A DNA stretch of 64,000 nt from Fistularia commersonii (Eukaryota; Chordata; Actinopteri; Syngnathiformes; Fistulariidae): assembly GCA_037954325.1 (NCBI GenBank), contig JBBMNZ010000027.1, positions 8,086,501 through 8,150,500 on the forward strand, written 5' to 3'. Both the position numbers and the translations under genes were made by a program. The notes beneath the pieces were generated by a model. That model was not told where the DNA came from. It did no database searches and saw only the letters and a list, made by a program, of their open reading frames with translations. Numbering within the stretch: the stretch's first letter is position 1; each line of letters starts with the position of its first letter. Below, piece after piece: positions 1 through 40,929 of the stretch.

Positions 1-30439
<30,439 letters not shown>

Positions 30440-30453
<14 letters not shown>

Positions 30454-30570
30454 GCTGCTGGCCGATAGGGAGGAAAGATGTGATGTTTTTCACGTGGTTT
30501 CCACTCAACTCTGCCTGTTTAGACACGCAGTTCACCTTTTCACCTAGTAGATGCTGCTTTCATGTTGAAT
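30440..30570 (-). CDS. TMEM266: TMEM266 exon with the start codon
   Basis: The minus strand reads a pyrimidine-rich acceptor (TTTTATCCACACAG at 30571), 5' leader, then ATG GCT AAT GCT AA and the donor GTAAGTAC. Coding starts at 30453. The partial codon AA is completed by the first G of the exon at 20200 to give MANAK|EVEQ in frame, which is the main reason for choosing this start. A seven-codon upstream frame (30563-30540, ATG AAA ... AGG TGA) precedes it. The 5' exon boundary is less certain than the donor. Confidence 0.75.
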
Positions 30571-31806
30571 CTGTGTGGATAAAAGCAAGTTACAAGTCAG
30601 TTATCATGCAAAATCACTGTATGAAAATAACTATTGAACAATAATAAAAAATAAAAAAAATAACCATAAGGGAATTTTAATGATAATTGTTGTACTGGAT
30701 GTGGTAAGAAAATACCAAAAATCCTACATGTTTGACTACACATACAAATGAATGATAAAAACTCAGCCATAAAATATAAACAATAACCAGTTTATTTGTT
30801 TCTTTCATGTAATATCCTATCATATTCTGTCGTATTACACAGACTAATCTAGAACGTTAGAGGTGAAGGATAGTGTGAATATCCCCACTTCAAAATCCTC
30901 TGCTTTAAAGAAAAAATGCACATAAAGGCCCTCAAACATATGCCCCCAGAATACTTTTTTTTTCCCCTTGTTCTTGACACTGCTTTAAATTGGTTCAAAT
31001 ATTCATTTAGTAGTCAACTTCATTATACAGAGAGGGGTCTTTGATACAGGAGCGTGACATTCACCGACTTGCAAACAGCAAGTGAAACAGTGACTCAAGC
31101 AATGTAACCCTTATGATTTTAAATACTAATGGAGTATTCTTACTTATGAAGTTGGCACTGCCAGTGATTTAACAGTCAAAAGAGGCTTTTAGACAGTATG
31201 GGCATTTTCAAAAAGACTGCAATTTTAGTGATGCTCCCTCACAGCCCCATGCAATGTCTCCAACTACCAATAAGATTTATAGAGGAGAAAACAGCTTTGC
31301 CTCACTTTAAATAATAACAACCTCAATATCAGTAGAAAGAAAAAGACATCAAACTGTCAAAAATTGACAAGCTGGAATATTTTGGTTTTTTGAAAAAGTT
31401 TCACAGCAATCCCTGAAAACACACACTGACAGTGTGTAAGTGAACTTTTAATCACCCCTCCAGATCAGACCATGGAAAACCTTGGGTAGAAATGAAATCT
31501 TGAGCTGCAGTTTGAATCTCACTGGGACAATAGTAACACCTGTGATACAACTCCCTTTCACTCCCACAAAGGTGGAGGTAGAGGAGAGTTGTAGGAGCGT
31601 TTGAAGTAACCGTGCATGAATTATTGATTCGGGAGGAAAAGAACCTACCTGGGTGAGATTTACATCGTTGAGGGGTAGTTGTGCCTCCGGCTTCCCCCTC
31701 GCTGAGAGTTACGTCTCCCTCGGCGGTGATGAGTGAGTGAAGCGGCGGCAGGCTCGCAGTGTGTGTGTAGGCTGCAGCTATCCTTAGCACTTCTGCACTG
31801 GACGGA

Positions 31807-31892
31807 CACCACCACCACCACCACCACCACCACTACCTCCTCCACCTCCTCCTCCTCCTCTTCCACCTCCTCCTCCTCCTCCACCGCCACTG
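31807..31892. repeat. (CCA)n/(CCT)n trinucleotide repeat in TMEM266 exon 1
   Basis: About nine CCA units, then CCT units with interruptions. On the sense strand this is a GGT/GAG-rich 5' leader. It encodes only homopolymer peptides and is treated as untranslated. Confidence 0.9.
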
Positions 31893-32249
31893 AAGCTCCT
31901 GCTGCTGCTCGGATTTCAGCGCAAGATGCGAGTGGATGAAGCTCAGACGCGAGAAGCATCGTAACTCGGCAAGATCATATTAGCCTGGAAGTGAATCGGA
32001 GCGGTTAAATGACAAGCTCTTGAGGAGGGGGATGGGGTGGGTATGTGGGGGGGGGGGGGGGTCGTCGGGTTGCGTGCGTGTTGGTGTGCGTGTTTGCGTG
32101 CCGCCTCTGGTCCAGGTCCACTCCTCAGCGGAGGGGGCTCCCCCCCTCCTCCTCCTCCTCCCCGGCGGGGATCCCGGCGAGCGGAGCTGTCCAGGTGCTG
32201 AAACGAGCAGCGGCTCCCCACCGGAGCCGCAGCGACCGGCCAGCAGCGG

Positions 32250-32365
32250 AGGAGGATGAGGATGAGGATGAGGAGAGGGATCAAGGGAGATGATGATGAT
32301 GATGAAGAAGAAGACGAAGAAGAAGTAGAAGAAAAAGGAGGAGGGCGGAGGAGGAGGAGGGGGCG
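32250..32365. repeat. (GAT)n/(GAA)n trinucleotide-rich block
   Basis: GAGGATGAG, GATGAT and GAAGAA runs adjoining the GC-rich TMEM266 5' region. Low complexity, no gene called. Confidence 0.85.
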
Positions 32366-32478
32366 GCAGTTTCAACCAAACGACCCAAAAAATATCGACG
32401 TTTCCTCACCGGAGACTGACAGCGACCAATGATTCGTGTGACATTTGCATCGCTGCGATCACGACAGAAAATGTTGGC

Positions 32479-32479
<1 letters not shown>

Positions 32480-32529
<50 letters not shown>
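32480..32529. repeat. (TG)n microsatellite
   Basis: About 24 TG units just upstream of the TMEM266 5' region. Confidence 0.98.
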
Positions 32530-34890
32530 AGGGGGGAGTAGAAAGCCTAGATTTTTTTCTCAGTTGTCCATTAGGGTCGATGGGAAAACTCTCTCGCCAC
32601 GAATTATTTTACTAGCAGCCGTCCCCCTCACTGTCATGACCGTTTTTAATGGGTTCTCAAAATAAGAAAAAAATAAAAAAAAGTCTATGTTAATATGAAC
32701 TGCCTTGTCGGTGATTGGTTGAACCGTGTGTCACTCATAAAGATCAGCCAGTCTGTGGTTGAAGCGCACATCCATCAATCTCCAGCGCCGGGATGCGGGA
32801 TGTTCCGGGCTGGATCTCATGGAAGGAGCGAACAACGCAAAACGTCTGTTAAAAAGACACTTTTCAGCTTTTTGATGAATTTATTGAGGAAAAATGAAGA
32901 TAAGATATGATTTTGGCACATCCTGTAGAAAAGTGAATCCAGACCGGAACAACTTCAGTAAACGCATGAACACCATTTACCTTCTAAAGAACTGACAGGG
33001 AGGCCTATCATGGAAGATGTTCTTGGAAATGTCAATCCTTTGTTTGAGGGTGAAGGAGCTTTCAAGAAAAGAGTTGCAACAATCTTTGCTGCAGAGCTGA
33101 AAGTAAAGCTGAACCATTTTCAACAAGCCAGACTGAATGAGGAAAATAATTCAGATTTAAACTATGTTGCATTCAGTGGATTTTGTTGGTTGGGGGGTGG
33201 GAGGGGATCTGTTACCAGTTGTGCAGCCAGGTAGTATTCAGACTACAATCGAAGTCTCTAATTTAACCTTTATCAATTAAGTTGTCAGCAAATACTATGT
33301 ACCTTTTTCCTTGTAATCTAATGACTTAAAAAATTTCACCTTTTTCTAACCTTGGACGGTTCATTTTTGATTTCAGAAAACCATACAGTGCCTCCTTTTG
33401 CTACCCGCCATCAAAAACAAAGAAAACATAAAAGGTGAGGTAAGATAGTGAGTTTCTACCAGCTCAATCTAGTTCATCTGATTTAGCATTTTGAATTAAA
33501 GGCTGCAGTAATAACCTATCAATTTAGCCACAGTTGGTTGGAAAGGGTAGGTGGGTCAAACAGACAAAAAAGAGGCACTATTTCCTGTGCCCGAGAGAGC
33601 TACGGCACATCAATGTCTTAGTAATGGTAATAGTTAGCAGTCTTTACAGATCTGAGTTTTTGTTTTCCACTGGTAAGACAAGTGTAAAACACCTCAAGTG
33701 GAAAAAAACCATGATGACAAAGGAGAGCGTTCCATGATGGCCTTGAGTTCACGGAAGAATCACATTTCTCTTACATGAATAAAAGTGCTTTCGCTGAAAA
33801 TAGCTTGGGACACACAAGTGTGTATTGTTTAGTCACCTGCGAAGCAAACAGACCGTGAGGTTGATGCACAATAGTAAGATATGCTTTCAATGTTAAAGAA
33901 ATTTGGGAAATATATATGTACATATTTTACAAGAGTGCTATTCAACATTCAAAATATTGAAAGGGATGATGGGTGTTTTGTTTTAAAACTCACTTCACTC
34001 AAGGGAGGCAATGCCAAATGTTGTCAGTATATTGATGAATAGAGGGATGACTATGCAGCTCTAAAGGGGCAAAGATGACGACAATTTTCTAAGGCCCTGT
34101 TCAGACTGACATGATCATGCTACTCGGCTGATTAGACGGTAAAATTGGCAGTGCTAAGTCCAGGTGTGAATGCAGGACACACTAAGGACGCAACCAAATT
34201 AACCCTGGACCCTGAGCCACTGAAGCCCTGCGCTTGACAAAAAACATCCCAGAACGATTTAAATTTATTGCCCTGAGAAAATTCTCTGGACACGCACGCG
34301 GAGCAAACTATTATGAATCTGAGAACATGATTTATACATAGAAAAAAACAAACTGTGTACAGCTTTACACACTATTTTTCCTTAAGTACTGCCAGCCAAT
34401 TTGTACACTGCTTGAGAGCATAATCCTTATCAAGTATGAGGACAATAAAATCCACGACAGAGACACAGCTGCATGCAAAAGCCAAAGAAAAAACATGGCA
34501 AGATCATTGTCAACTGAGTGAATACATGTAATGTTAATAAACCAGTTGAAACAAAAAGAAAAAAAAAAAAAAAATCACTGCCTTATCATGAGCAAGGTAT
34601 GCCTGTCCTAAGTGGGCTGCCTACTTTAAATGTGGATTAAACTTATTAATTCATTTTAATGTTTCCTTTTTCTCTTCCCTGATTTTAATATTACTACTTA
34701 CTGATTTTTGGTTAAATTTGGGGGTGTTTTTATAATCTTTATGGCAGGTCTTTGCCTAACTTCAGTTATTTCCGATGGCTGGTGTTTATTGAGACGCTGA
34801 CTATGTTCCAGATTGTCTGGTGGCTTACATGTAGTCAGGGCTGGTCAGTTATGAGTTGAAGCCCTGATGCTATAAAAGTGTCTGTGATCT
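32530..34890. other. Intergenic region between TMEM266 and FBXO22
   Basis: In human, NRG4 occupies this position on the strand opposite to both neighbours. I looked on the plus strand for its EGF domain (a six-Cys pattern with NGG and YTGxRC) and found none. The only open stretch with coding-like texture is the small frame at 33010-33234. Poly-A at 34557-34574 is a simple repeat. Confidence 0.55.
33010..33234 (+). CDS. Unrecognised short open frame, possible exon
   Basis: 74 codons starting MEDVLGNVNPLFEGEGAF. The first 60 or so residues have balanced codon use and composition: charged, amphipathic, no low complexity. The tail is Gly-rich (WLGGGRG). A good donor (GCCAG|GTAGTATT) lies at 33230, in frame just before the stop, and an AG (CTGACAG) lies 14 nt upstream of the ATG. 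I do not recognise the protein family and no partner exon was identified. It may be a chance frame, a lineage-specific gene or a repeat remnant. Confidence 0.2.
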   Translation: MEDVLGNVNPLFEGEGAFKKRVATIFAAELKVKLNHFQQARLNEENNSDLNYVAFSGFCWLGGGRGSVTSCAAR

Positions 34891-35339
34891 GACTGAAGAA
34901 AATATAAAAACTTTTATTCGAACTAGAAAAGACACTTAATATCAGAGTCAACATGTTCAATTGCTCTCTTATGAACTGAATTGAGACGTGGGTTGAGGAA
35001 ATAGCAGTGAAGTTAAGGAGGAGAGCTGAATTAATGGAGAATTGACTGATGAGGAGGCAGTGTTTGTTTTTTGGCTATGATCAATCAGCTGGAGCTGCTC
35101 CAGAAAAGGTTAAATATTTTATATAACCGGCAGAAAAATGTATGAGCCCAATGATTTTGAAAATCCTTGGTTTTACGTTTAAGTTACCTCACTAATCTTG
35201 CTTGGTGACACAGGCTCCAGGTTCAAAAGTTGACACCAGGTCTGAACAGGAACCACATGGCGATGCAAGAGACATGTTGCATCATGCTTGTTCCCAACTG
35301 CTTCTCAAAGAAGAAACTCTCCCTATTGGTGTCAGTCAG
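34890..35339 (-). other. FBXO22: FBXO22 3' untranslated region (probable)
   Basis: Sequence downstream of the TGA. On the minus strand an AATAAA signal is present at 34918-34913 (plus-strand TTTATT), which would give a 3' UTR of about 450 nt. A second AATAAA is at 34790-34785. The exact cleavage site is inferred. Confidence 0.4.
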
Positions 35340-35733
35340 TCAACCTAAATGGACGAGGGTGATTACTGTGGTGTAAACATGCTGCAGACTGTCCGTGTCA
35401 TTTTCACACAGCGTGTAGTCATCCTTAACGATTCGGTCGCAACCGATTTCACCATTTCCAAACAGGCCAAAGAGTGGGGTGTTGGGGAACACCTTGTGAA
35501 AGGCATCGGACTCCACATTGGTCTGGTTGTTGTAGTAATTCTGGCCTCTCCCCACACAAGCAAACATGAAACCCAGGGTGTTCCTCTCAGGAATTTTGGC
35601 CGCCTTTAGCCTCCGGATGGCAGCTTCCGCAGCCTTTGGGCTGTTGATGTCTTTGTGGAGGAGCACAGATGCTCCCTGCACTTTAGGGCCGCTCAGGGCC
35701 AGACCCACAACACCATGTACATCTTGGGTACAG
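35340..35733 (-). CDS. FBXO22: FBXO22 exon 7, C-terminal FIST-like core
   Basis: 394 nt to the TGA at 35342-35340. It contains GVVGLALSGPKVQGASVLLH, RRLKAAKIPERNTLGFMFAC and the LFGNGEIGCDRIV motif. It ends TTVITLVHLG, slightly shorter than the human tail. Acceptor CTTTCTAG. Confidence 0.98.
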
Positions 35734-38700
35734 CTAGAAAGAGGTGGTGAGAGAAAGTAAGAGAACTGTGTAAAAAGAAAGAAATAAACGTTACAATATC
35801 GATGGAACGTCAGACATAAGGCTACTTGCCATATCACGAGTCATCTAAGAGAGCTCTTTGTGGCTTTTTTTTTGTTTGTTTTTTTTAATAAAAAAAGAAT
35901 TGTAAAAATTTGATAGTTCCATTTTATATGCATTTTCTTACAAGTTACTTTGTCCAAAATTAACAAAAACACCAGTGGTAAATTGGCTGTTTGCCTGATA
36001 ACTTGGGGAAATAAACAAAAAATTATATCACAGATTAATTACCCAAATAGCTGCAAGAAAGTACAATAACTTAACTCCTCGTCAAGGAGTTTGTGCATTA
36101 AAAAAACAAAAAAAAAACAAAGATAGAATCTGAATAATTGTTCAGTTTTTTTAATAATAGAAATTAACATTTTGAAAGGGTCGGATAAGTGATGGTAAGC
36201 AGAATTTCTCTTGTTTAAGTGTTTCAAAATGCAGCCTTCTGCTTCACTCAAAGGTGTTTTGCAGACACTAACAACATTTAACTGCACTATGTCTGAGATG
36301 CACTCAGTTAATTGCACTTTTTCCCCCATCAGACCTGTGAAATTTTCAATTTCTGTGATATAGGCAATGAAAAACTAACAATGCTCCCCCAAATTTGGTC
36401 AAGTTCAGAATGTTGGCTATCAAATTAATAAAACCCAAACTGAAATTAACATATAAGGAAAAAAAAATAAAGGATATGAAGAGGTGTCCTACTCCTTTGG
36501 CGGTTTTAGTCAAGTATACAATCAGGTTTATCCCGATACTAAATTAGAAGTCATATTTTTTTCTGGTGATTCAGATCCATGTGATAATTCCAAGACAGCT
36601 AAGATGCTCCTGATCTATATTTAAGTCACAACATGAACTCACCACTGTCTGGGAGGAGAAAAGCCACTTTCCACCAAGCCACCTGTGATGAGAACTTTGC
36701 TCTTGACCAGGGGGTCCAGTATCTGGTTGAGGAAATCTTGTTCGGCTTGAAACGACTCATAGACAAACATTAATACAACTCGCAGCTCTGGGTTGTCAAC
36801 TAGTCCTGTCAAGACACAACAAATACAAGCATATGAGGAACTAAATCTCTAGACAGAAAAATGTCTGGAGCCTGATGCATAAGTTTTGCATGATTAAAAA
36901 AAAAAAGTGGTCTTTGATTTACCTGCTTCTTTCAGTGCTGCTGGTGAAAGTGATGTCTCACAAAAATGAAAGGGCTTGATGTGAACACCATCCATTCTGG
37001 GGAACATGACTGCGAAACCCGCCTGTCCTTCCTGATACTCCTGAGGCGGCCTGCTGCAGGAGCCACTAGGGGTCACTGTGCATTAAATACATTTTTATCA
37101 TTTATCATAAATAAAGGGTTCAATTGACCAAAAGACTCAGCATGAAAGTTTTAAGAAAGCATCCCTCACCCTGGTTGAATGCGTAGTGAATGGTGAAACA
37201 CAACACACACACACACGCGCACAGACACACAGGCATATATGAAGATACCTCCCTCAACTTTCTGTCCCTATGTATATTTTTCAAACACTCTCAAAAATTT
37301 TGTTCCGTCTTCTAAAACAAACAGTGAGCCAGATGGAATTGCAAATGTCTGTTAGGTTTAGTTTGATTTATAATTTCTCCAATGTCTTATACCTCAAAAA
37401 TGACAAGCAAATCAAACCCCTTTTACGAAAACTACATCCAAGATATGATTTTGCTGCTTGAATAATGGCATAACATAATAATGACATAATTAGCAGGTAA
37501 ATACAAGCACAATGAAACAGATTGCAGTGGAATATCTTTGGCGCTTATAGATGGACATATTAAAAGGGGCCTGCCTATAATTTAGATTTCTCAGTTAATT
37601 ATGTAACAAGGCCCAGCTAGAGCACAGCAATATAAAATGCATATTCAAACATCTTTAGTTCCATACTTTACAATAAATCGCGTAATCAAAGACTGCATAC
37701 AGCGCTGTACGGTGACCCTGCAATGACCCTCAGCGGTACAATCACAGAATGAGTGTTATCACTAACAGCCTTGGCTGCCATTAAGGCTGATGGACGATGG
37801 AAGTCTGATAAGTCATCATGTTGAGGAAAGGGAACATGCTGCTGGAGAGTTGTGATTATATAGAGTAATGGGGAGCCAGGCACGAGGAAGACGAGGCCAT
37901 TTATCAGAGGGGGGTGGGGGTCGGGGTTCCAGCCTCCAGTGATGTCTCACAACCAAGCAGCGGTGGTGAGGATTAATTCAAAACCCTGTCTACTGAAAAG
38001 ATAGAATCCCATTTGCGATATGCGCCTGCCTCAAAGGCTGGTGAGCAAAGTGTTTCCTCAAGCACACTGTAGTGCACTTACAAAAAAAAAAGGGGGAAAT
38101 ATAGTTCATACCCAGATGATACAAAAATCACATCAGATGTTTAACACAAATCAGTGTATCTCCAGATCAATAAGGAGGTCAGTTTCTATTTCCAATGCTT
38201 CGAGGTCTGTTCTTGCAGATGTTAACAAATTTCTTGAGAACTTTTCAGTATTTTAACATCAAGTCCTTTCATGATGATTTTAGGCAGACTTTTATTTTTA
38301 ATTTCCCCCTTAATATTAGATTTCTTAATCAAATTGTTGCTGACTTTAAAGTTAACTGCCAAATTAATCATGCTGATATTCAAGACTGAATTTCCTGAAG
38401 AAAAATAAATGACAAGCATTTCAACAAATATATTTTTTACATAAGCAGAGATTAAGCAACATTGAAATAACAGCCAACACTTACGGACTATGCCTGGGGT
38501 TGCAATGCCCACGATGTCACAGCCTTTGGGGAAGAGCTGGTTCAGTTCTTCCACTGTGTTTAGACTGTGGCGACTTTTTTTTGCTTGAGGTTTGAGGGGC
38601 AAAAAACATTCTTTTATGAGGGAGGTCACTGTGTACATGCATCATATTGTAATCATAAATTAAATACACAAATATTACTAAGACTAAGCAGTAGTTCACC

Positions 38701-40929
38701 AGTCAAAAACAACTAGCAACCCATGACATTGGGTATGTCAGTAATTAAGAGTAATCTGTAGAAAAAAGTTACTTTTAGAAGAGCAACTTTAATCAGAAAA
38801 CTGGGAACTTAAACTCTGAAAAACAACTTTTTTATTGAACTATTAACAAGGTTCTTCACCATTAATGAAATCATTTACTATTCGAATGATTCATTTGTCA
38901 AAATGAAGTTTCAATTTGTTTGTAAAAATGAAAGTTTCCATAGACATTTAGTTTTTCTTTCCATTTTCAATAGTTTCAACAACAAATAAAGCCTGGCAAC
39001 TCTTCCACTTCTAAATATTGTGCAGATGGGTGTTTCACAGGCTGTTTTGACACTAAACAGATCAGAAATTGTCTGACATCACTGAGCTGTTATGAATACC
39101 TACGTAACTATAACAACAGAGAAAAGCATGTTTATTGATGAAGGGTCAGCAATGCGTAACAATATTTAAATACAAACCTTTACTCTGTCTGTAGCAATAG
39201 ACTCCATTGAAGGTCTCCCAGTCAACCATTGCTAGAACTGTTTTGGGCAGGAGGAACACTTTCTATAGAGAATCAAAAGCAGGGTATATATTATAATATG
39301 CATCAAGTGATTTCTATGAGTTACTTAAATTCTGCAATATCGTGGCGAGTGGTTTTTTTCATGGTCTAGAAGTAAGTGTATGTGATAGTACTGTCAAATG
39401 GTTTGTTTTGAGCAGGGGGGAAAAACATTATACATCCTAAGCAAGAAAGCAGAAGAGAAAAACCAGGTTTGGCCATGGTCAGGATTTCGTGCATTAAAGC
39501 ATTTCATGATTGTAAAAGAAATTATAAATATGGAGTGAGTAAAAGTTTGGCTTGGACAGTACTGTCAATACTACAATACTGTACATGAATATTAGCTAAC
39601 AGTGATACTGCATTATTGGAATTGGAGCTGCCAGGCAGGAGGTCTCGACCAAAGAGAAGATTTATGGATGTAGTGAGAGAGGATATGAAGGCAGTTGGTG
39701 TGAGAGAGGAGGATATAGAGAATAAGGAAGGTTGTTTCGCTGTGGTGACCCTTGAAGGGAAAAGCCAAAAGAAGAAGAAGAAGTGATACTGCATTATGGA
39801 TTACATTTTGTGTTTAGTTGTGATTAAATATTTTACTGCTTTAAGGATCAGTAAGGTGTGCCTTTGTTTGGGAATAACTACTTGCAACCTAATTGAAATA
39901 CAATGGAAATAATCCATTCATATTTCACATAGAAGTGTGCGTGGTCATTCCAGTTTTGTTCAGATTTTTTTATACAGTTTTGACAGTGATGGAAAAATTA
40001 CTTAGTATATTTATTTCCATGAAAATCAGCCATTTGGTAGCAGAACCCAGGTGACTTGTTTAAGCATCAGATTTTGCAGCTCTATGTGCAGTGGAAACAC
40101 TGCAACAATGTACTTGGTGTGTTTATAAGATGTGAATCTCAATGGCAATGCTGATACAGTGGAAATGTATATAGACTTTAATAAAGTACCCCTTTAACAC
40201 AATCATAATAAATTCCTACCATTTTACTCAGTGACATTTTGATGAAGCTAATCTACAATTACTTAAGATAGAACACATGTGCCATACAAAATATTAGAAT
40301 TGGACTAACAGTTAAGTACAAAAATGTAGACTTGCCAAATGTAGTTCACCTATACAAAGTTACTGTAACATTACTGAGCAGAAATAAACTGGAAAAGCGG
40401 AAAAAAAACAAACGATCTTACTTACCTCCACCTCCTCAGCCACGACGTTGCAGAGGACATGCACCTCCCTGTTGGATGGTCCACAGGCAGAGACCCAGGT
40501 CATCTGCTGCTGAGTCCTCAACACTCTCCGGGCACAGTTTCTCCACAGCCTGCACACACTAATGAGACCGACGCACAAACTTGATTAAGAGTTAGCTAAT
40601 TCAATTAGTGTCTGCAACGATTGTGAGATTTTGGGAAAACAACTACGCTTTTGTTTAAAGTACAATAGTAGGAAAATCAGTTTTGTTTCTAAGTAGAATG
40701 TGCTTTAGAATGAGTTTCACTTCAATAGATAAACGAGGATTAGTCGCAATAACCATACAGCATTAGCATACAAATATGTTCCGTTAGCCAAATGTTACCT
40801 TGCGATCCGAAGAAGAGACTTGGTTGGTACGAACGTGAGAATGCGCTCAACCACTTCTGCGACATTGCTCAATACGTATGCAGCCTTGCTATCTGGAATG
40901 AAAACACCAAATTCCTGATTTTCACACAT
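35340..40929 (-). CDS. FBXO22: FBXO22, F-box only protein 22
   Basis: Complete coding region in seven exons: 40929-40799, 40558-40426, 39262-39178, 38583-38485, 37075-36923, 36805-36643, 35733-35340. Total 1158 nt, 385 residues plus TGA, close to the roughly 400 of the mammalian protein. FBXO22 is a substrate receptor of an SCF (SKP1-CUL1-F-box) ubiquitin ligase, known to act on KDM4 demethylases and methylated p53. Seen: F-box at about residues 16-60 (VLSNVAEVVERILTFVP...CRLWRNCARR), then a FIST-type C-terminal domain running to the end. Signature stretches are GIATPGIV, GFAVMFPRMDGVHIKPFHF, LGFMFACVGRG and LFGNGEIGCDRIV. All junctions are GT/AG and in frame. The start at 40929 is the only ATG in frame upstream of the F-box. 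The N-terminus is shorter than the mammalian one and lacks its Cys-rich leader. Confidence 0.97.
36643..36805 (-). CDS. FBXO22: FBXO22 exon 6
   Basis: 163 nt. LVDNPELRVVLMFVYESFQA followed by EQDFLNQILDPLVKSKVLIT and GGLVESGFSPPRQ. Acceptor TCTTGACAG, donor GTGAGTTC. Confidence 0.95.
36923..37075 (-). CDS. FBXO22: FBXO22 exon 5, start of the FIST-like domain
   Basis: 153 nt. TPSGSCSRPPQEYQEGQAGF then AVMFPRMDGVHIKPFHF. Acceptor ATGCACAG, donor GTAAATCA. Confidence 0.96.
38485..38583 (-). CDS. FBXO22: FBXO22 exon 4
   Basis: 99 nt. KKSRHSLNTVEELNQLFPKG followed by CDIVGIATPGIV. The acceptor is CCTCAAG ahead of a run of eight A, chosen because it keeps the exon 3 frame; a nearby alternative AG is possible. 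Donor GTAAGTGT. Confidence 0.9.
39178..39262 (-). CDS. FBXO22: FBXO22 exon 3
   Basis: 85 nt. KVFLLPKTVLAMVDWETFNG, ending YRQSK. Acceptor CTCTATAG, donor GTTTGTAT. It corresponds to the ILPHTVLYMAD region of the human protein. Too short to stand out alone, but it is required by the frame. Confidence 0.9.
39601..39797 (+). mobile_element. Short LINE-derived insert with target-site duplication
   Basis: Insert of 165 bp (39617-39781) in FBXO22 intron 2. It is bounded by a perfect 16-bp direct repeat AGTGATACTGCATTAT at 39601-39616 and 39782-39797. The insert reads RPKRRFMDVVREDMKAVGVR then EEDIENKEG, the C-terminal end of a teleost non-LTR retrotransposon ORF, and finishes in a GAAGAAGAAGAAG tail. 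5' truncation, a simple tail and a duplication of this size are what LINE-machinery insertion produces. It lies antisense to FBXO22. Confidence 0.85.
40426..40558 (-). CDS. FBXO22: FBXO22 exon 2, second half of the F-box
   Basis: 133 nt. VCRLWRNCARRVLRTQQQMT, ending NVVAEEVE. Acceptor TCTCATTAG, donor GTAAGTAAG. Confidence 0.97.
40799..40929 (-). CDS. FBXO22: FBXO22 exon 1, start codon and first half of the F-box
   Basis: 131 nt. Begins MCENQEFGVFIPDSKAAYVL and ends in LLRIA with donor GTAACATT. The codon AG|T is completed to Ser in exon 2. Confidence 0.93.

Larger units (their letters stand above)
31650..32400 (-). promoter_or_regulatory. TMEM266: TMEM266 promoter/first exon region, GC-rich
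   Basis: This is the only strongly GC- and CpG-rich block near the TMEM266 5' end. It contains GGT/GAG-type triplet runs and a 15-G run at 32047-32061. On the minus strand an untranslated first exon appears to end at 31649 with a good donor (CCCAG|GTAGGTTC). The transcription start cannot be fixed from sequence; it probably lies between 31.9 and 32.4 kb. Long open frames in this block are low-complexity (poly-Val, poly-Glu, poly-Pro) and are not called as genes. Inference from composition, the donor site and the position 1.1 kb upstream of the start-codon exon. Confidence 0.6.

Noticed and set aside
31660..32375. Frames with poly-Val, poly-Glu and poly-Pro on both strands
   Set aside because: Triplet repeats in a GC-rich 5' region; no splice structure or family resemblance.
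35349..35760. Plus-strand open frames opposite FBXO22 exon 7
   Set aside because: Shadow of the FBXO22 coding strand.
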